Assembly (NCBI GenBank): GCA_963811885.1 | Contig: CAWETB010000015.1 | Span: 310,001-374,000 of the forward strand | Length of the DNA: 64,000 nt | Source: Gaiellasilicea sp963811885 | GTDB taxonomy: Bacteria; Actinomycetota; Thermoleophilia; Gaiellales; Gaiellaceae | Direction: 5' to 3' | Part shown: positions 35,855-46,162 of the stretch, piece after piece | How the letters are laid out: each line of letters starts with the position of its first letter | How positions within the stretch are numbered: the first letter of the stretch is position 1 | Translations under genes and position numbers: made by a program | Notes under the pieces: generated by a model | Seen by the model: the letters and a program-made list of their open reading frames with translations, nothing else | Databases searched by the model: none | Told to the model about the DNA's origin: nothing

Positions 35855-36445
35855 CAGAGCATCAACGTGCTTCCTCTATGACGACGAAGCCGATTTGTTA
35901 CTAGCGGCGACCGCGCGGGTGCTGGCGATGGCGGGGCCGCCGCGGGCGGTGGTCGAGATCGGAAGTTACTGCGGAAAGTCCACGGTCGGTAATGGGCATG
36001 ACCGCGAGGGTGCTTCATCCGGACGCGAAGGTGTATGCGATCGATCCGCACCAAGGGGAGCTCTCGGTTGGGGATGAAGATCGTTCCTGGCGAGCCGACG
36101 TTCAAGCAGTTTCAGCGCAACATGGCGGAGGCCGGATTGGAGCAGGTGGTGGTGCCGATCAGGCAAGCACTCCACCGACGTTCGTTGGAATTTGCCGATT
36201 GGTCTCCTCTTTGTCGATGGCCTCCACGACTACCTCAGCGTGTCACGGGACTTCGGTCACTTTGGCGCCGTGGGTCGTTCCGGGCGGTCTCGTCGCGTTC
36301 CACGACTAGGCGGAAAGCGAGACTTTCCAGGGGTGAGGAGCTTCGTCGACGAAGCCGTCGCACGTGGGGGCGACCTGCTCGTGCAGCGTGCCAGCGGGTT
36401 GGTCGTGTTGGAGAAGCTGGACACGCGAAGGAGGGTTCTGAGGGG
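35855..36445 (+). pseudogene. Class I SAM-dependent methyltransferase, heavily frameshifted
   Basis: Pieces of one Rossmann methyltransferase appear in order across all three frames: LLLAATARVLAMAGPPRAVVEIGSYCGKST (motif I, EIGSYCGKST), MTARVLHPDAKVYAIDPHQGE (motif II with Asp), FKQFQRNMAEAGLEQVVVPI, IGLLFVDGLHDYLSVSRDF (FVDGLHDY) and VRSFVDEAVARGG. The group typically includes sugar or small-molecule O-methyltransferases. At least four frame changes in 600 bp make it non-functional as read. Confidence 0.65.
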
Positions 36446-36460
36446 TGCCAGTGTCGGCTG

Positions 36461-36712
36461 CTATATTGCATTCGAGTTTATATGCCTTCCCTTGGACGGA
36501 GCAGAGCGACCGTTGAGTAGTGGGTGAACCTGAAACACGGCGGCCCGCGCCGACGAGGCAGCCTCGTCGAGAGTCAGAGACACACCCAGAATCAGGACCT
36601 GTGCGGTTAAGACAGTAAAGCCGACGACCAAACCAGCGAACAGCGCGGCACCAAGCTCGCGGAAACCGCCGCCGAACCCGCCAACCGACCGAGCCAGCGC
36701 GTTGAGGGACAT
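36461..36712 (-). CDS. Possible small membrane protein
   Basis: 83 residues from ATG 36712. One hydrophobic stretch (LGAALFAGLVVGFTVLTAQVLILGVSL) after a Gly-rich start (RSVGGFGGGFREL). No family or ribosome site is convincing; it is listed because it fills an otherwise empty gap. Confidence 0.3.
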   Translation of the reverse strand: MSLNALARSVGGFGGGFRELGAALFAGLVVGFTVLTAQVLILGVSLTLDEAASSARAAVFQVHPLLNGRSAPSKGRHINSNAI

Positions 36713-36821
36713 GGCCGTCGAGGACCTGTCGACGTGTTCCAAGCGAAGAAGGTCAAGAAGGACGATCGCTGAGCCGGTCAGGCGACCCAATCCCGCGTCG
36801 CCGAACGAAAGGAGAGTCATC

Positions 36822-37116
36822 ATGCAGAAGCATTCATCGATCGTCGTCCTCGTGAGCGGGCTGAGCGCGCTCGCACTCGGTGCCAGCCCGGCCGGCGCGC
36901 ACAACGCCGCGCACTTCTACCTTCCAGGCGGCACGTGCCACGAGGTGGGCTCCAACAAAGATGCGCCGATCGTGGGCGCAGGAAACCCCAATCAGAGCCC
37001 CGGCTCGAACAACCAGCCCGGCCAGACTCGACCTGATCCCCGGCAGCGGCGACCAGTACGGGGCCCGTTGGGCAGCCGAGAACAGCCCACGGCTCCTTCC
37101 GGGTAATTGCCCCTGA
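36822..37116 (+). CDS. Small secreted protein (frameshifted)
   Basis: Start ATG 36822 has a strong AAAGGAGAG ribosome site. Signal peptide MQKHSSIVVLVSGLSALALGASPAGA, then a short mature part beginning HNAAHFYLPGGTCHEVGS. After a one-base shift near 37030 it ends LDLIPGSGDQYGARWAAENSPRLLPGNCP, with Cys residues suggesting one disulfide. Function unknown. Followed by a terminator hairpin. Confidence 0.65.
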
Positions 37117-37141
37117 TCCAGCGCCGCGCGAGGACATGAAT

Positions 37142-37169
37142 GGAAAGCCCTGCATTCGCGGGGCTTTCC
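37142..37169 (+). terminator. Hairpin terminator
   Basis: GGAAAGCCC (37142-37150) and GGGCTTTCC (37161-37169) with a 10-nt loop; only a weak T tail follows. Lies just after the secreted-protein gene. Confidence 0.6.
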
Positions 37170-37274
37170 TGTAGAGCTTGAGGTCCCTCGGTCAGGTGAG
37201 AAGCTGATCAGAGCTACGTCGGCGGACTATCGAGGGAACCGCGCCGACGGCGGCCACTTCAGCGAGCTTCGGTC

Positions 37275-37480
37275 ATGCCATCCGAATCCTTTGTCCTCGT
37301 TGACGATTGGTTCGAGACCGGAAGGGAAGCTCTCGCGGCCCAAGGCTCTGATCGAAGAGGCCGGTGCGACCTTCGTGGGCGCGTCGGTGATCGTCGATCA
37401 ACTGCCACTCGACGCACGACGAGAGCTGGGCACCTTCGCGGCCGTTAGTTCACAGCGATTCGTTTGCCTCGAGAAAAAAA
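37275..37480 (+). pseudogene. Phosphoribosyltransferase remnant
   Basis: FVLVDDWFETGREALAA (PRTase PRPP-binding motif, usually VDDxxxTG) continues after a one-base shift as LIEEAGATFVGASVIVDQLPLDARRELG. It is the C-terminal half of an adenine/xanthine-type phosphoribosyltransferase; the first half is absent. Repeat copy 9 follows 20 bp later, so this may be a decayed repeat-bounded unit. Confidence 0.6.
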
Positions 37481-37507
37481 AAAAAAGCCTGACCGGCGCC
37501 GTCAGGC
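37474..37507 (-). terminator. Intrinsic terminator on the minus strand, overlapping the directional repeat
   Basis: GCCTGAC (37487-37493) pairs with GTCAGGC (37501-37507), and 13 consecutive A residues (37474-37486) give a T13 tail on the minus strand. The right arm is the first bases of repeat copy 9. Confidence 0.75.
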
Positions 37508-37535
37508 GTCATTCCCGAACGCTGGCCCAGTCGAG
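37502..37535 (+). repeat. Directional intergenic repeat, copy 9
   Basis: TCAGGCGTCATTCCC then GAACGCTGGCCCAGTCGAG. Its 5' end is half of the terminator stem just upstream. An isolated copy beside a phosphoribosyltransferase remnant. Confidence 0.94.
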
Positions 37536-37608
37536 CACTCACTACGTGGAAGGATGCTGCGGTTGCCCCACCCGATGCCTCGCTGGCCTCCGCTCCTCCG
37601 AATTTCCC

Positions 37609-37652
37609 GCGCTGCGGGAGGAAGGAGCCGGGCCTCCTTCCTCCCGCAGCGC
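37609..37652. terminator. 19-bp perfect inverted repeat
   Basis: Arms GCGCTGCGGGAGGAAGGAG (37609-37627) and its exact complement (37634-37652) around a 6-nt loop. Directly at the 3' end of the minus-strand propeller gene; an unusually long terminator or a MITE-like relic. Confidence 0.85.
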
Positions 37653-37657
37653 TGTTG

Positions 37658-38668
37658 CTATGGAGTGAAGCTGTAGATGCTTCCGGTCAGGTCGCCTAAA
37701 TACACCTTGCCGCCGTACGCGGCGAGCGCGACGACCGGCGCGACGAAGCCGACGAGGGCCGGTGCGTACTTCCCACCCGAGAGCGGCATCGACACGACCT
37801 CGGGTCCTTTGCCCGTCCCGCTGAACAGCGCGACGTAGAGCTTGCCGCCGAGCGCCCCAAGCCCCATCGGCGAGGAGTGCGCCGGAAACACCGCAAGCGG
37901 CTTGTCGAACCCAGAGCAAGTACGGGCCTCGCCGGACACAAAGGGAAGCCGAAGTCGCGCCCTGGCGCAGCCTCGACTACGCGGTCGATCGGACGTTTCT
38001 TGCCCAGGTTCTCCTGGCCGAGGTCGGCGATCAGCGGGCCGCTCGTGGCCCGGGACAAAGACCGGCTGCCAGGGCTGCCGCAACCCTGTCGCGACGACGC
38101 GGACCGTCCCGAACGAGGGTCGACCGAGACGACGTCGTTCGCGTATAGCGTCGAGCCCTTGCTGTAGTCGTCCGTCTTCTTGTCCCCGAGACTAACCCCG
38201 GCGTACAGCTTTCCGTCCGGCCCCATAGCGATGCCGTTGAAAGAGGTGGATCCCTTGCGCGGGGCGACAACGACCCGCGACTTCGCGAAGCGGGTGCCAT
38301 TCAGCCGCTCCAGGCGTAGATCCCGCCGCCCCTGGCTCCGCCGCTCACGTAAAGCGTCCCGCCGCTGTAGGCGAGCCCAAACACGTGCGCAGGCGACCCG
38401 GTGAAACTTCCACCGGCTCCTCACCCTTGATCTACGTAGACACCGCCGGTGACCTTCGGGTTCTCCTCGTCGCTCGAACCCGGCAACAAAAATCCGCCCG
38501 CCGCCGAAGGCGAATGTGGTCGGCGTCGGCACGCTACTGGCGACAACGGTAACCGGCGTGGCCGTCCACCGCCTCCGGTTGAGGTGGCGGACCCTCCGCC
38601 GCTCCGCCGCGGAGACGCCTCGCGAAGACCGCGACCAACGCGACCCGAGCCGCAATTCGGGTGTACAT
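37658..38668 (-). pseudogene. Secreted six-bladed propeller (SMP-30/NHL type), several frameshifts
   Basis: Start ATG 38668 has a GGAAGGAG site and a short signal peptide (MYTRIAARVALVAVFA). Fragments in order: TPVTVVASSVPTPTTFAFGGGRIFVAGF, GTRFAKSRVVVAPRKGSTSFNGIAMGPDGKLYAGVSLG, PLIADLGQENLGKKRPIDRVV, and MGLGALGGKLYVALFSGTG ending GDLTGSIYSFTP. This is the pattern of glucose dehydrogenase-like/SMP-30 propellers that bind sugars or metal. At least four frame changes. Function unknown. Confidence 0.65.
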
Positions 38669-39069
38669 GAAGAGACTCCTTCCTGCCTCAAGAAAGCGAC
38701 TCAGGGCAACCGAGACGAAGTATCCGTCTTTTTGACTCGATGCGTCACCAAGTCCCAAGTCAGGTTCTCCAACCACCCCGAAGCGCCGCCGCACCGCGAC
38801 GGCTCACCACCGGCCGTGTGCGCGGGATTGGGTGAGTCCCTTCACCTTAGGGACACGCCTTCGTCAGGCGTCATCTTGAACACTGGCGCACCCGAGCTAC
38901 CGAGTTGTGCGAAGCCACGTGAGTCGTTCGGCGAGAAGCGGAGCAAGCGGCGGCTGATTGGTTGCCTGCTCGAGGAGTAGCACGCATGTCAGCGCCACGA
39001 ACGCGCGCAGACAAACGTGGATCAGTTCACGGTCGCACGGCCCGTATGCGGCCAGCGCTCCTGGCGGCT
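38669..39069. other. Intergenic stretch with one repeat copy
   Basis: No convincing gene in 400 bp. The only recognised element is the directional repeat at 38864. Confidence 0.5.
38864..38895 (+). repeat. Directional intergenic repeat, copy 10
   Basis: Slightly shortened core: TCAGGCGTCATCTTGAAC then ACTGGCGCACCCGA. Upstream ACGCC (38855-38859) pairs with GGCGT (38867-38871) over a 7-nt loop, the same geometry as copies 1, 6 and 9. Confidence 0.88.
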
Positions 39070-39560
39070 TCACCGTCCTGTCGGTGAACCCAAGTCCTGC
39101 ATCACGAGCGTCGCTAGGTCAGCCTCATGCGGTCCGCGCGCAGCAAGGTCGAAGTCGATCCAGTCACCTCCCGCGATGCAATTGCTTACGGCTGCGTCGC
39201 CATGTAATGCCTGGACACGTTCGGCCGGCAGCGAGAGCGCGTCGCGCAGCACCTCATGATCGGGGGTCTCAGCGAGACTCCCAAGCCGACGAAGTGCTTC
39301 GGTTGGATGCGCGAAGTCGGCGAGCGGCAACGGGAAGTCCGCTAGCGCCTCATGGAGCTCGCGGAGTCTTCGCCCGACGACGCGAGGCTCGGCGGTCTAA
39401 GGGTGTGCGACCCTTTCCCAGAAGGAGACAACCATCCCCTGCCGAAAGTGCGGGCCGGGATCAACGAGACGTGATGGCGGAACGACAGGGCCTCCCCTTG
39501 CCGCCACGTGCTTCGCGATCGCGACGGCGTCGCGGACGCTAAGCCCAGGTTCAGCCACCC
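39070..39560 (-). pseudogene. Aminoglycoside phosphotransferase-family remnant
   Basis: The catalytic half is clear: RVQALHGDAAVSNCI (HGDxxxxN, with the Asp), then WIDFDLAARGPHEADLATLV. Upstream in the same frame is VVGRRLRELHEALADFPLPL, then an in-frame TAG at about 39396, then HFRQGMVVSFWERVAHP and SVRDAVAIAKHVAARGGPVV. The N-terminal nucleotide loop is missing, and a stop lies just before ARVAEPG. So it is both 5'-truncated and interrupted. Confidence 0.65.
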
Positions 39561-39644
39561 GCGCTCACGACTCCGCCGATGTCAACCACGGTCGTCAAAG
39601 CGCTGGCGCCGAGGACTCGACCTTCGCGCGCCGGAAACGCATGC

Positions 39645-40247
39645 TCACGAGCAACAGCGACCGCAAGAGCGACCCGGTTCTGCATCACGTGAGGGGAATC
39701 TCGACCCGCTCGGTGCCGCCGAATCGCCTCCTCTCAGTCCGGCAACGCAACCCGTTCGCTCAGGTACTGGGTACGACGAAGAAGTCCGTTCCGATGGGAA
39801 TCGGCCCTCGTGGGGGCGGAGGCGGAGGTCAGCGGGCGGGTGTTGGGCGTGGTGGCGGACGATGAGGAGGCCGCCGAAGGCGAGTGCTACGCCTGCGACG
39901 GCGAGGCCTCCGATCAGTGCTGCGAGCCAGTCGAACGAGGTCGTGTCGCTCGCGTTCATCCGGATCACGACGGGCGGGATGGCGGTGCGGGCGTCGACCG
40001 CGTCTGGGAGTGTGCGGCCGTCGGGTCGGCCGGTGACGACGGTCGGTTCGGTCGAGGAGCTCGGTGTGAAGCGGTCGGCACGGTCGTCGGGGCGTGTGGC
40101 GGGTGCCGGTGGGATGTCGGCGCCGTCGGGGAGGAGCCTGGCGGCTCGCTGCGAGACGGTCGGCGTGGTCTGATCGTCTGCCGCGGCGGCGATGGCCGTG
40201 CAGGTGAGGGCGAGGAAGACGGCGAGGATGAGAGGAATCCGGAACAC
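39645..40247 (-). CDS. Secreted or membrane-anchored hypothetical protein
   Basis: GTG 40247 with an AAGGAGCCCC site. Signal peptide (FRIPLILAVFLALTCTAIAAAA) followed by a low-complexity Pro/Thr/Asp-rich region (DIPPAPATRPDDRADRF, VVIRMNASDTTSFDW), then one membrane helix (LAALIGGLAVAGVALAFGGLLIV) and a basic tail. A short surface protein held by a C-terminal anchor; no known function. The C-terminal end may be artificial. Divergent from the BTAD regulator. Confidence 0.6.
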   Translation of the reverse strand: MFRIPLILAVFLALTCTAIAAAADDQTTPTVSQRAARLLPDGADIPPAPATRPDDRADRFTPSSSTEPTVVTGRPDGRTLPDAVDARTAIPPVVIRMNASDTTSFDWLAALIGGLAVAGVALAFGGLLIVRHHAQHPPADLRLRPHEGRFPSERTSSSYPVPERTGCVAGLRGGDSAAPSGSRFPSRDAEPGRSCGRCCS

Positions 40248-40411
40248 GGTGGGGCTCCTTTTGCTCGGGCCGCTGGGTGCGGCCGATGAGCAGACCGTGG
40301 AGTGGGCTCGGCGGCAGGGAGGGAAATGCCGGCTGCAACGCGGCTGCAAAGACGGCTCAAGACCCGTAAACCAGGTGGCTTCTGCCCGATGAGGGTGGTA
40401 CGGTCGCCCGG

Positions 40412-43400
40412 ATGACAAGAGTGCGCTTCCGCGTTCTCGGCTCCCTCGAGGTCGAGGTTGACGGGGTCGCGGCCGAGCTCGGCGGCACGCGTCAACGAAC
40501 CGTCCTGGCCGTGCTGCTGCTGCACGCGAACGAGCCCGTCGCCACGGATCGACTGGTCAGCGAGAGCTGGGGAGAGAACGCGCCGGCTTCGGCCACCAAG
40601 ACGGCTCAGGTCTACGTGTCGCGGCTTCGGGGAGCGCTCGGAAACGACACGCTGACCGCGACGCCCGGCGGCTACCTGCTGGGTGTGGCCCCGGGGGCGC
40701 TCGACACCGACGAGCTCGAGGAGCTCCGCGCCCGAGCGCGCGAGGCCGACCCTCGCGAGGCCGGCCGGCTGCTGCGGCAGGGTCTTGCCCTCTGGCGCGG
40801 CCCGCCATATGCCGACCTGCGCTACGAAGAGGCGCTGCAAGCCGGAGATCAGACGCCTCGAAGAGCTTCGTCTGGCGACGCTCGAGGAGCGCATCGAGGC
40901 CGATCTCGCCGCCGGAGAGGCGTCACAGCTCGTCGCCGAGCTGGAAGCGCTGGTCGGGGAGCACCCTCATCGGGAACGGTTGCGCGGGTTCCTGATGCTT
41001 GCGCTCTACCGCTCCGGCCGCCAGACAGAGGCCCTCGAGACCTACCGGCAGGGCCGGCAACTGCTCGACAGCGAGCTCGGTCTCGAGCCCGGGCCGGAGC
41101 TGAAGGAACTGGAGCGCGCGATCCTCGCCCACGACCCCGCGCTCGACGGCCCCCAACGAGCAATCCGGCGGACAGCGCGGCGACGCTCGGGCGCACTGGT
41201 GGCCGCCGGAGGGGTGCTGCTGCTCGCCGCCGCCCTGACCGCCGTCTTCGTTGTTCGGGACCGAGGTGGAGAGACCACAGCTCGAGGCGCGGGCGCTGAG
41301 GCGCTCGACTCGAAGACGGGCAAGCTCCTGGCGACGGTTCCTCTCGGCAGTTCTCCCTCGAGCGTCGCGGTGGGGGCGGGAGCGGTCTGGGTGCTCGACG
41401 CGGACGACAAGACGATCTCGGCGATCGATCCGGAGACGCGGTCGCGCGAGAGTTTTCAGCAGCTCGTCCACCCCGACCGACCTCGCCGCAGGTGCCGGGG
41501 CGCTCTGGATCGGGAACGCGTTTCGCGAGCGCCCGTTCTCGGCTACGAGCTACCCGGAGAGCGTCTCGCGCCTCGACCCGGAGACGCGCGCCGTTGTTGC
41601 CACGATTCGGCTTCCTCGCCCCAGCGTCGTTCAGTACAACGCGGCGTCACGCTTCCCCTGGCTGCTGGAGCACATCGCGGTGACAAGCGATGCGGTCTGG
41701 GTGGTCGGCGCCGACCTGGGCGTCTACCGGATCGACCCGCGAACCAACCAGCGTGTCGGCGGCCGGGTGAAGGGCCTCAAGGCGGTGGCCATCGCCGCCG
41801 GAGGCGGCGGCGTCTGGGCGATCGAGTTCGGGGACGACCGCGTCGCGAAGATCGATCCGCGCACGAACACGATCACGCAGAGGATCCGAGTCCGGTCTGA
41901 AGGCCTCAGCTCGATCGCCGTCGGCGCCCGCGACGTCTGGGCGGCGGACCCGTTCGGTGGCCGCGTGTGGCGTATCGACCCCGGCCTGAAGCTCCCGCGC
42001 AAGATCCCGCTCGACCTCGGCGTGAGCTGGGTCGCCGCCGGTGCGGGGGCCGTCTGGGCGACGAACGAGCTCGCCGGCCTCGTCTACCGGATCGATCCGA
42101 GCACGAACAAGGCGCACGTCGTCAGACGGACGGACGGGCCTGCGACGGTCGCCGTCGGCGGGGGCGCCGCCTGGGTCAGCGTCGCCGGGCCGCCGCCCGC
42201 CGGCACGGCTCTGCCGACCTCGGTCTGCAGCAAGATAGCCGCCGGCGGAGAGGCCAACCCGCGCTTCCTGATCGTCTCCGATCTCCCGCTGAAGGGCTCG
42301 GAACATCGCCTAGCACACACCAGATGGTGGAGGCGATCCAGCTCGTCCTCGAGCGGCGTCGCTACCGGGCCGGCGCATACACGGTCGGCTACCAGTCCTG
42401 CGACGACTCCACCGCCCAGGGCGGTGGGTGCGACATCATTCGCTGCTACTCGAACGCGAAGGCCTACGCGCGAAACCCCGACGTGATCGGCATCATCGGC
42501 TCCTACAACTCCGGCTGCTCGGAGGAAGAGATCCCGGTAGCGAACCAGGCCCCGAACGGGCCGCTGGCGATGATCAGCCCTGCGAGCACGGACACGGGTC
42601 TCACGCGGCTGGTACCGGGTGTCAATTCCCCGGAAGATCTCAAGCATCTGTATCCGACGGGTGAGCGGAACTTCGTTCGGACGGCGGCCGCCGGCCACTT
42701 GACCGCCACGGCGATGGCCCAGTTCGCAAAGCAGAAAGGCGTCAAGCGGCTCTTCCTCTCCTGGAACGGCGACCCGTACTGGGCCGCATACGCCGCCGAC
42801 GTGGGACGCGCAGCCCAGTCCCTGGGAATCCAGATCGCCGGCGCCGCTCCGTTCGACCCGGAGGCACGGAACTACGATCGGTTCGCTCGACGGATCGCAG
42901 CGACCCGCGCCGACGGGGTCGTGCTCGCGGCGTACCTGCCTCCCAGCACCCGCGCACTGCTGCGCGATCTCCGCGCCGGCCTCGGTCCTCGGGTAACGCT
43001 GATCGGAGGCGAGGGCTTCCGAGCCGACTCTTCCGCGAGGCCGGGCCTGCCGCCCTCGGGATGTACATCGCCTACCCCGGCGCGGACATCTCGCTCCTCC
43101 CCCCGGCCGGAAAACGGTTCCTGAAGGAACTCAAAGCCCGCACCGGCAAGCCAAGCGAGTTCTACACCGCCTCCGCCGCCCAGTCAGCCGAGATCCTGCT
43201 CGACGCGATCGCCCGCTCCGACGGCACCCGCGCCTCAGTCACCAAACAGCTGTTCAAGACGAACGTCGAGAACGGCATCCTCGGAAACATCAGCTTCGAC
43301 AACAACGGTGACCCAATCGAAGCTCCCATCACCATCTATCGCGTCGTCGGAAAGCTCGCGCGGACCGGACGGATGGGTCGCCGACCGCGTCATCATCGCC

Positions 43401-43432
43401 CGAGCAGCACTGCTGCCCTGAGAGCCGCCTGA
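40412..43432 (+). CDS. BTAD/AfsR-type regulator fused to membrane helix, propeller and ABC-type ligand-binding domain (several frameshifts)
   Basis: About 1,000 residues. N-terminus: winged helix of the OmpR/SARP type (VRFRVLGSLEVEVDGVAAELGGTRQRTVLAVLLLHANEPV, TAQVYVSRLRGALG), then BTAD helices (RLRGFLMLALYRSGRQTEALETYRQGRQLLDSELGLEPGPEL). A membrane helix (LVAAGGVLLLAAALTAVFVV) follows, then YVTN-like blades (GAVWVLDADDKTISAIDPET, GVYRIDPRTNQRVGG). The last part is a Leu/Ile/Val-type periplasmic ligand-binding domain (VIGIIGSYNSGCSEEEIPVANQ, FVRTAAAGHLTATAMAQFA, GILGNISFDNNGDP). Frame shifts near 40850, 41460, 42300 and 43035. Predicted topology: DNA-binding inside, sensor outside. Confidence 0.78.
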
Positions 43433-43732
43433 TAGCTCCAAATAACCTCTCGATTTTGCCTGCGACTCACTCTTCCTCCCTTCCCACCGAGCCGCGGTGA
43501 AGGGGGTGGGTTGTCGGGGCTCGTCGACGCGGTCCGTCCCCGTGTGGTAGCTTGGGCGCAATTTGTGGTTCTTTGCGTCCACTCCTCTCGACTCGAGCTG
43601 AATGGGACGGCGGTGCGCAGCTGAATTAGAGGGGCTTTGATGTTGAATTCGCGGTCTTCGTTCTGGCCGGAAACGCTGGCTCAGGTGATGGAAGCCTGGC
43701 GTGGGCCCGCCGGCATCGCTCGTGGCGGTCGA
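43433..43732. other. Intergenic stretch without a recognised gene
   Basis: About 300 bp between the fusion regulator and the debranching enzyme 3' end, with no convincing gene, hairpin or repeat copy. Confidence 0.5.
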
Positions 43733-45965
43733 CTAGAGGGGCTCGCCCTCGGTGCGGCGAAGTTCGCCTTCGGCGCCGACCGCCTCGACATCCCACTCCG
43801 CCCCGAACGCATGCAGCCCTCGGACCAGATGCGGCCGATCGCCTCGGGCACGTGCGGGTCGAGCCGAAGCTCGCCGTCGCGGGCCTCGAGACCGAGCATC
43901 GACTGCACGAAGACGAAGGGGGCGCGCGGTGGCCCACGCCTGGGGGCTGCAGGCGGTGGGATACGGACGGGAAAGCGGCCGACCCAGCGCTCGAAGCCGG
44001 CGAACGCCTCCGGCAGGCGGTAGCCGGTGAATACGGCCGCCTCCAGCTGCGCCAGGGCGATCCGGTTCGCCTCGTCGCGGAAGCCGTCGCGCGCGAGTCC
44101 GAGCGCGATGATCGAGTTGTCGTGCGGCCAGACGGTGCCGAAGTGGTAGCCGATGGGGTTGTAGCCGCGATCGTCGGTCGAGAGCGTCCGCACGCCCCAG
44201 CCCGAGAACATCGCGTCGGACATGAGCTGCACGGCGACGAGCCTGCGCGCTCCTCGGGCACGATGCCCGACCAGAGCAGGTGCCCCATGTTCGACGTCAG
44301 CGAGTCGATCTGGCGCTTGTCGCCGTCCAGGCCGACGGCGTAGTAGCCGCCGCGGTCCTCGACCAGAAGTCGTCGTTGAAGCGCGTCGTCAGCTCCTCGG
44401 CCTCGCGCTCAGCCGCTCGGCCAGCGCGGACGTCGCCGCGAGCGCGCCCGGCGAGCTCGGCGACGCGTAGCTTCGCGTCGTAGACGTAGCCCTGGATCTC
44501 GGCGGTCGCGATCGGCAGGTGCGGGATCGTGCCGTCGGCGAACTGGACGCCGTCCCACGAGTCCTTCCAGCACTGGTTGCCCAGGCCCTGCGGCGACCGC
44601 GTCTGGTACTCGACGTAGCCGTCGCCGTCGCGGTCGCCGTACCGGTCGATCCAGTCGAGCGCGCGCGCGACGTTGTGCCAGCGCCCGCAGCACGAATGCG
44701 TCGTCGCCGGTGAAGCGCCAGTACTCCGAGAGCAGGATCAGCCAGAGCGGCGTCGCGTCGGCGGTGCCGTAGTACGGGCTGTGCGGCTTCAGGCCGAGCC
44801 GGGTCAGCTCGCCGCTGCGGACCTCGTGCAGGATCTTCCCGGGCTCCTCGTCCCTGAAGTCGTCGACGCGCGTGCCCTGCAGGGCGCCGAGCAGGTAGCG
44901 CGCCGCGTGCAAGCTGGGGGCCGACCAGAGCGACTGTAGCGACGTGATCAGGGTGTCCCGGCCGAAGAGGGTCAGAACCACGGCAGCCCGGCTGCCGGGA
45001 GGACGTACTCCTCGCCCTTGATATCGCCGCTGACGCGCAGGGCCGCGAGGTCGACGACCGACTGCCGGAAGACACTGGTGAGCAACGCGCTCTCCGCCTC
45101 GACGCTCGGAACGCGCTCGAGCCAGCCGCTCAACGGCCCCTCGACGGGCTGATGGCGCCCGCCGAACCCCTCTGCTGCCGGCTCAAAGGTGACGTTGTTC
45201 ACCCGCACGCCGACCTTGACCAGGGTCAGGAACGAGCAGCGTGGCGGCAGCTTGAGCGCCCAGACGGCTTCTGTCCTGGTCGATGTCTGGCCGCACCTCG
45301 GCGACGACCTCCTCCGAGGCGCCCTCGACGACCGCGCTGCGCTCGACCCGGATGTTCGTCTCGGCGAGGAAGCCTGGCACCCCGTAGCGGAAGCTCAGGG
45401 CGTGTCCGCCGCCGCCGACGGTCGGGATGGTGCCTGGCGGTGCGGTCTCGCGGACGCGGCTCCTGATCTCGAAGAGATCGGCGAAGTCCGCCGCGCAAAG
45501 AAGCCGCAACTCGCAGCTGATCGAACCGAGGTGGTGTTGAAGACCTCGATCTGCTCGAGGAGGGCCGCCGCCCACGAGCCGCAGGCGACGTACGGCCACG
45601 CTGCGGGCGCGGAGGCGCGGTGTCTCGGGATTCGTCAGGAAGAACGCCGCGGAGTCGTAGTCGACGGCTGCCGATTTGAGCAGGGAGAGGGGTTTTCCGT
45701 CGAGCCGGAGCTCCCAGCGGCTCACGAAGCGGGTGTCCTCGTGCACGAGGCCTCCGATCGAGCCCGGCGACACGTCGCCGCGCGAGTCCGAGAACATGAA
45801 CGTCCGCCCCTCCAGGACCGCGATTGCGTCGGGGCCGAGCTCGGTGGGAGGCGGTCGCGTGTCCCTCACTGTCGGAGGCGGCCGGGGCTGCGGATACGGG
45901 TCAAGCGGCGTCGGGCGGCGCTCAACCGCCGCCGTCTCGCCGCCAGTGCCTCCATTCGCGCTCAC
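43733..45965 (-). pseudogene. Glycogen-debranching amylo-alpha-1,6-glucosidase, multiple frameshifts
   Basis: Start GTG 45965; stop at 43733. The N-terminal GDE_N_bis domain is seen first (AIAVLEGRTFMFSDSRGDVSPGSIGGLVHEDTRFVSRWELRLDG). The six-hairpin catalytic domain follows: VLTLFGRDTLITSLQSLW, EPGKILHEVRSGELTRLG and SPYYGTADATPLWLILLSEYWRFTGD. It ends with RGYNPIGYHFGTVWPHDNSIIALGLARDGF and LPEAFAGFERW. At least five shifts, so read as broken or error-laden. The enzyme would trim alpha-1,6 branch points of glycogen in the cytoplasm. Confidence 0.75.
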
Positions 45966-46162
45966 GGCGGTAAGACTAGAACGGCTCCAGCAGTCACGTC
46001 GGCCGACGTCGGCTGACCGGCCAGAGCTCTGCGCCCACGCGCCTTGGAAGCGGCGGTGCGGTCTTTGCGTCCACTCCTCCTTCGGATGAGAGGGCGCTCG
46101 CGCAGGCGCGTCGGTCAAGCCTTGCGCCGATAGGCGATCAGCAGACGAGTGATGCGCGCCGC

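Noticed and set aside
36461..36712. A confident call for the small minus-strand membrane gene
   Set aside because: Kept only as low confidence: no ribosome site or family support.
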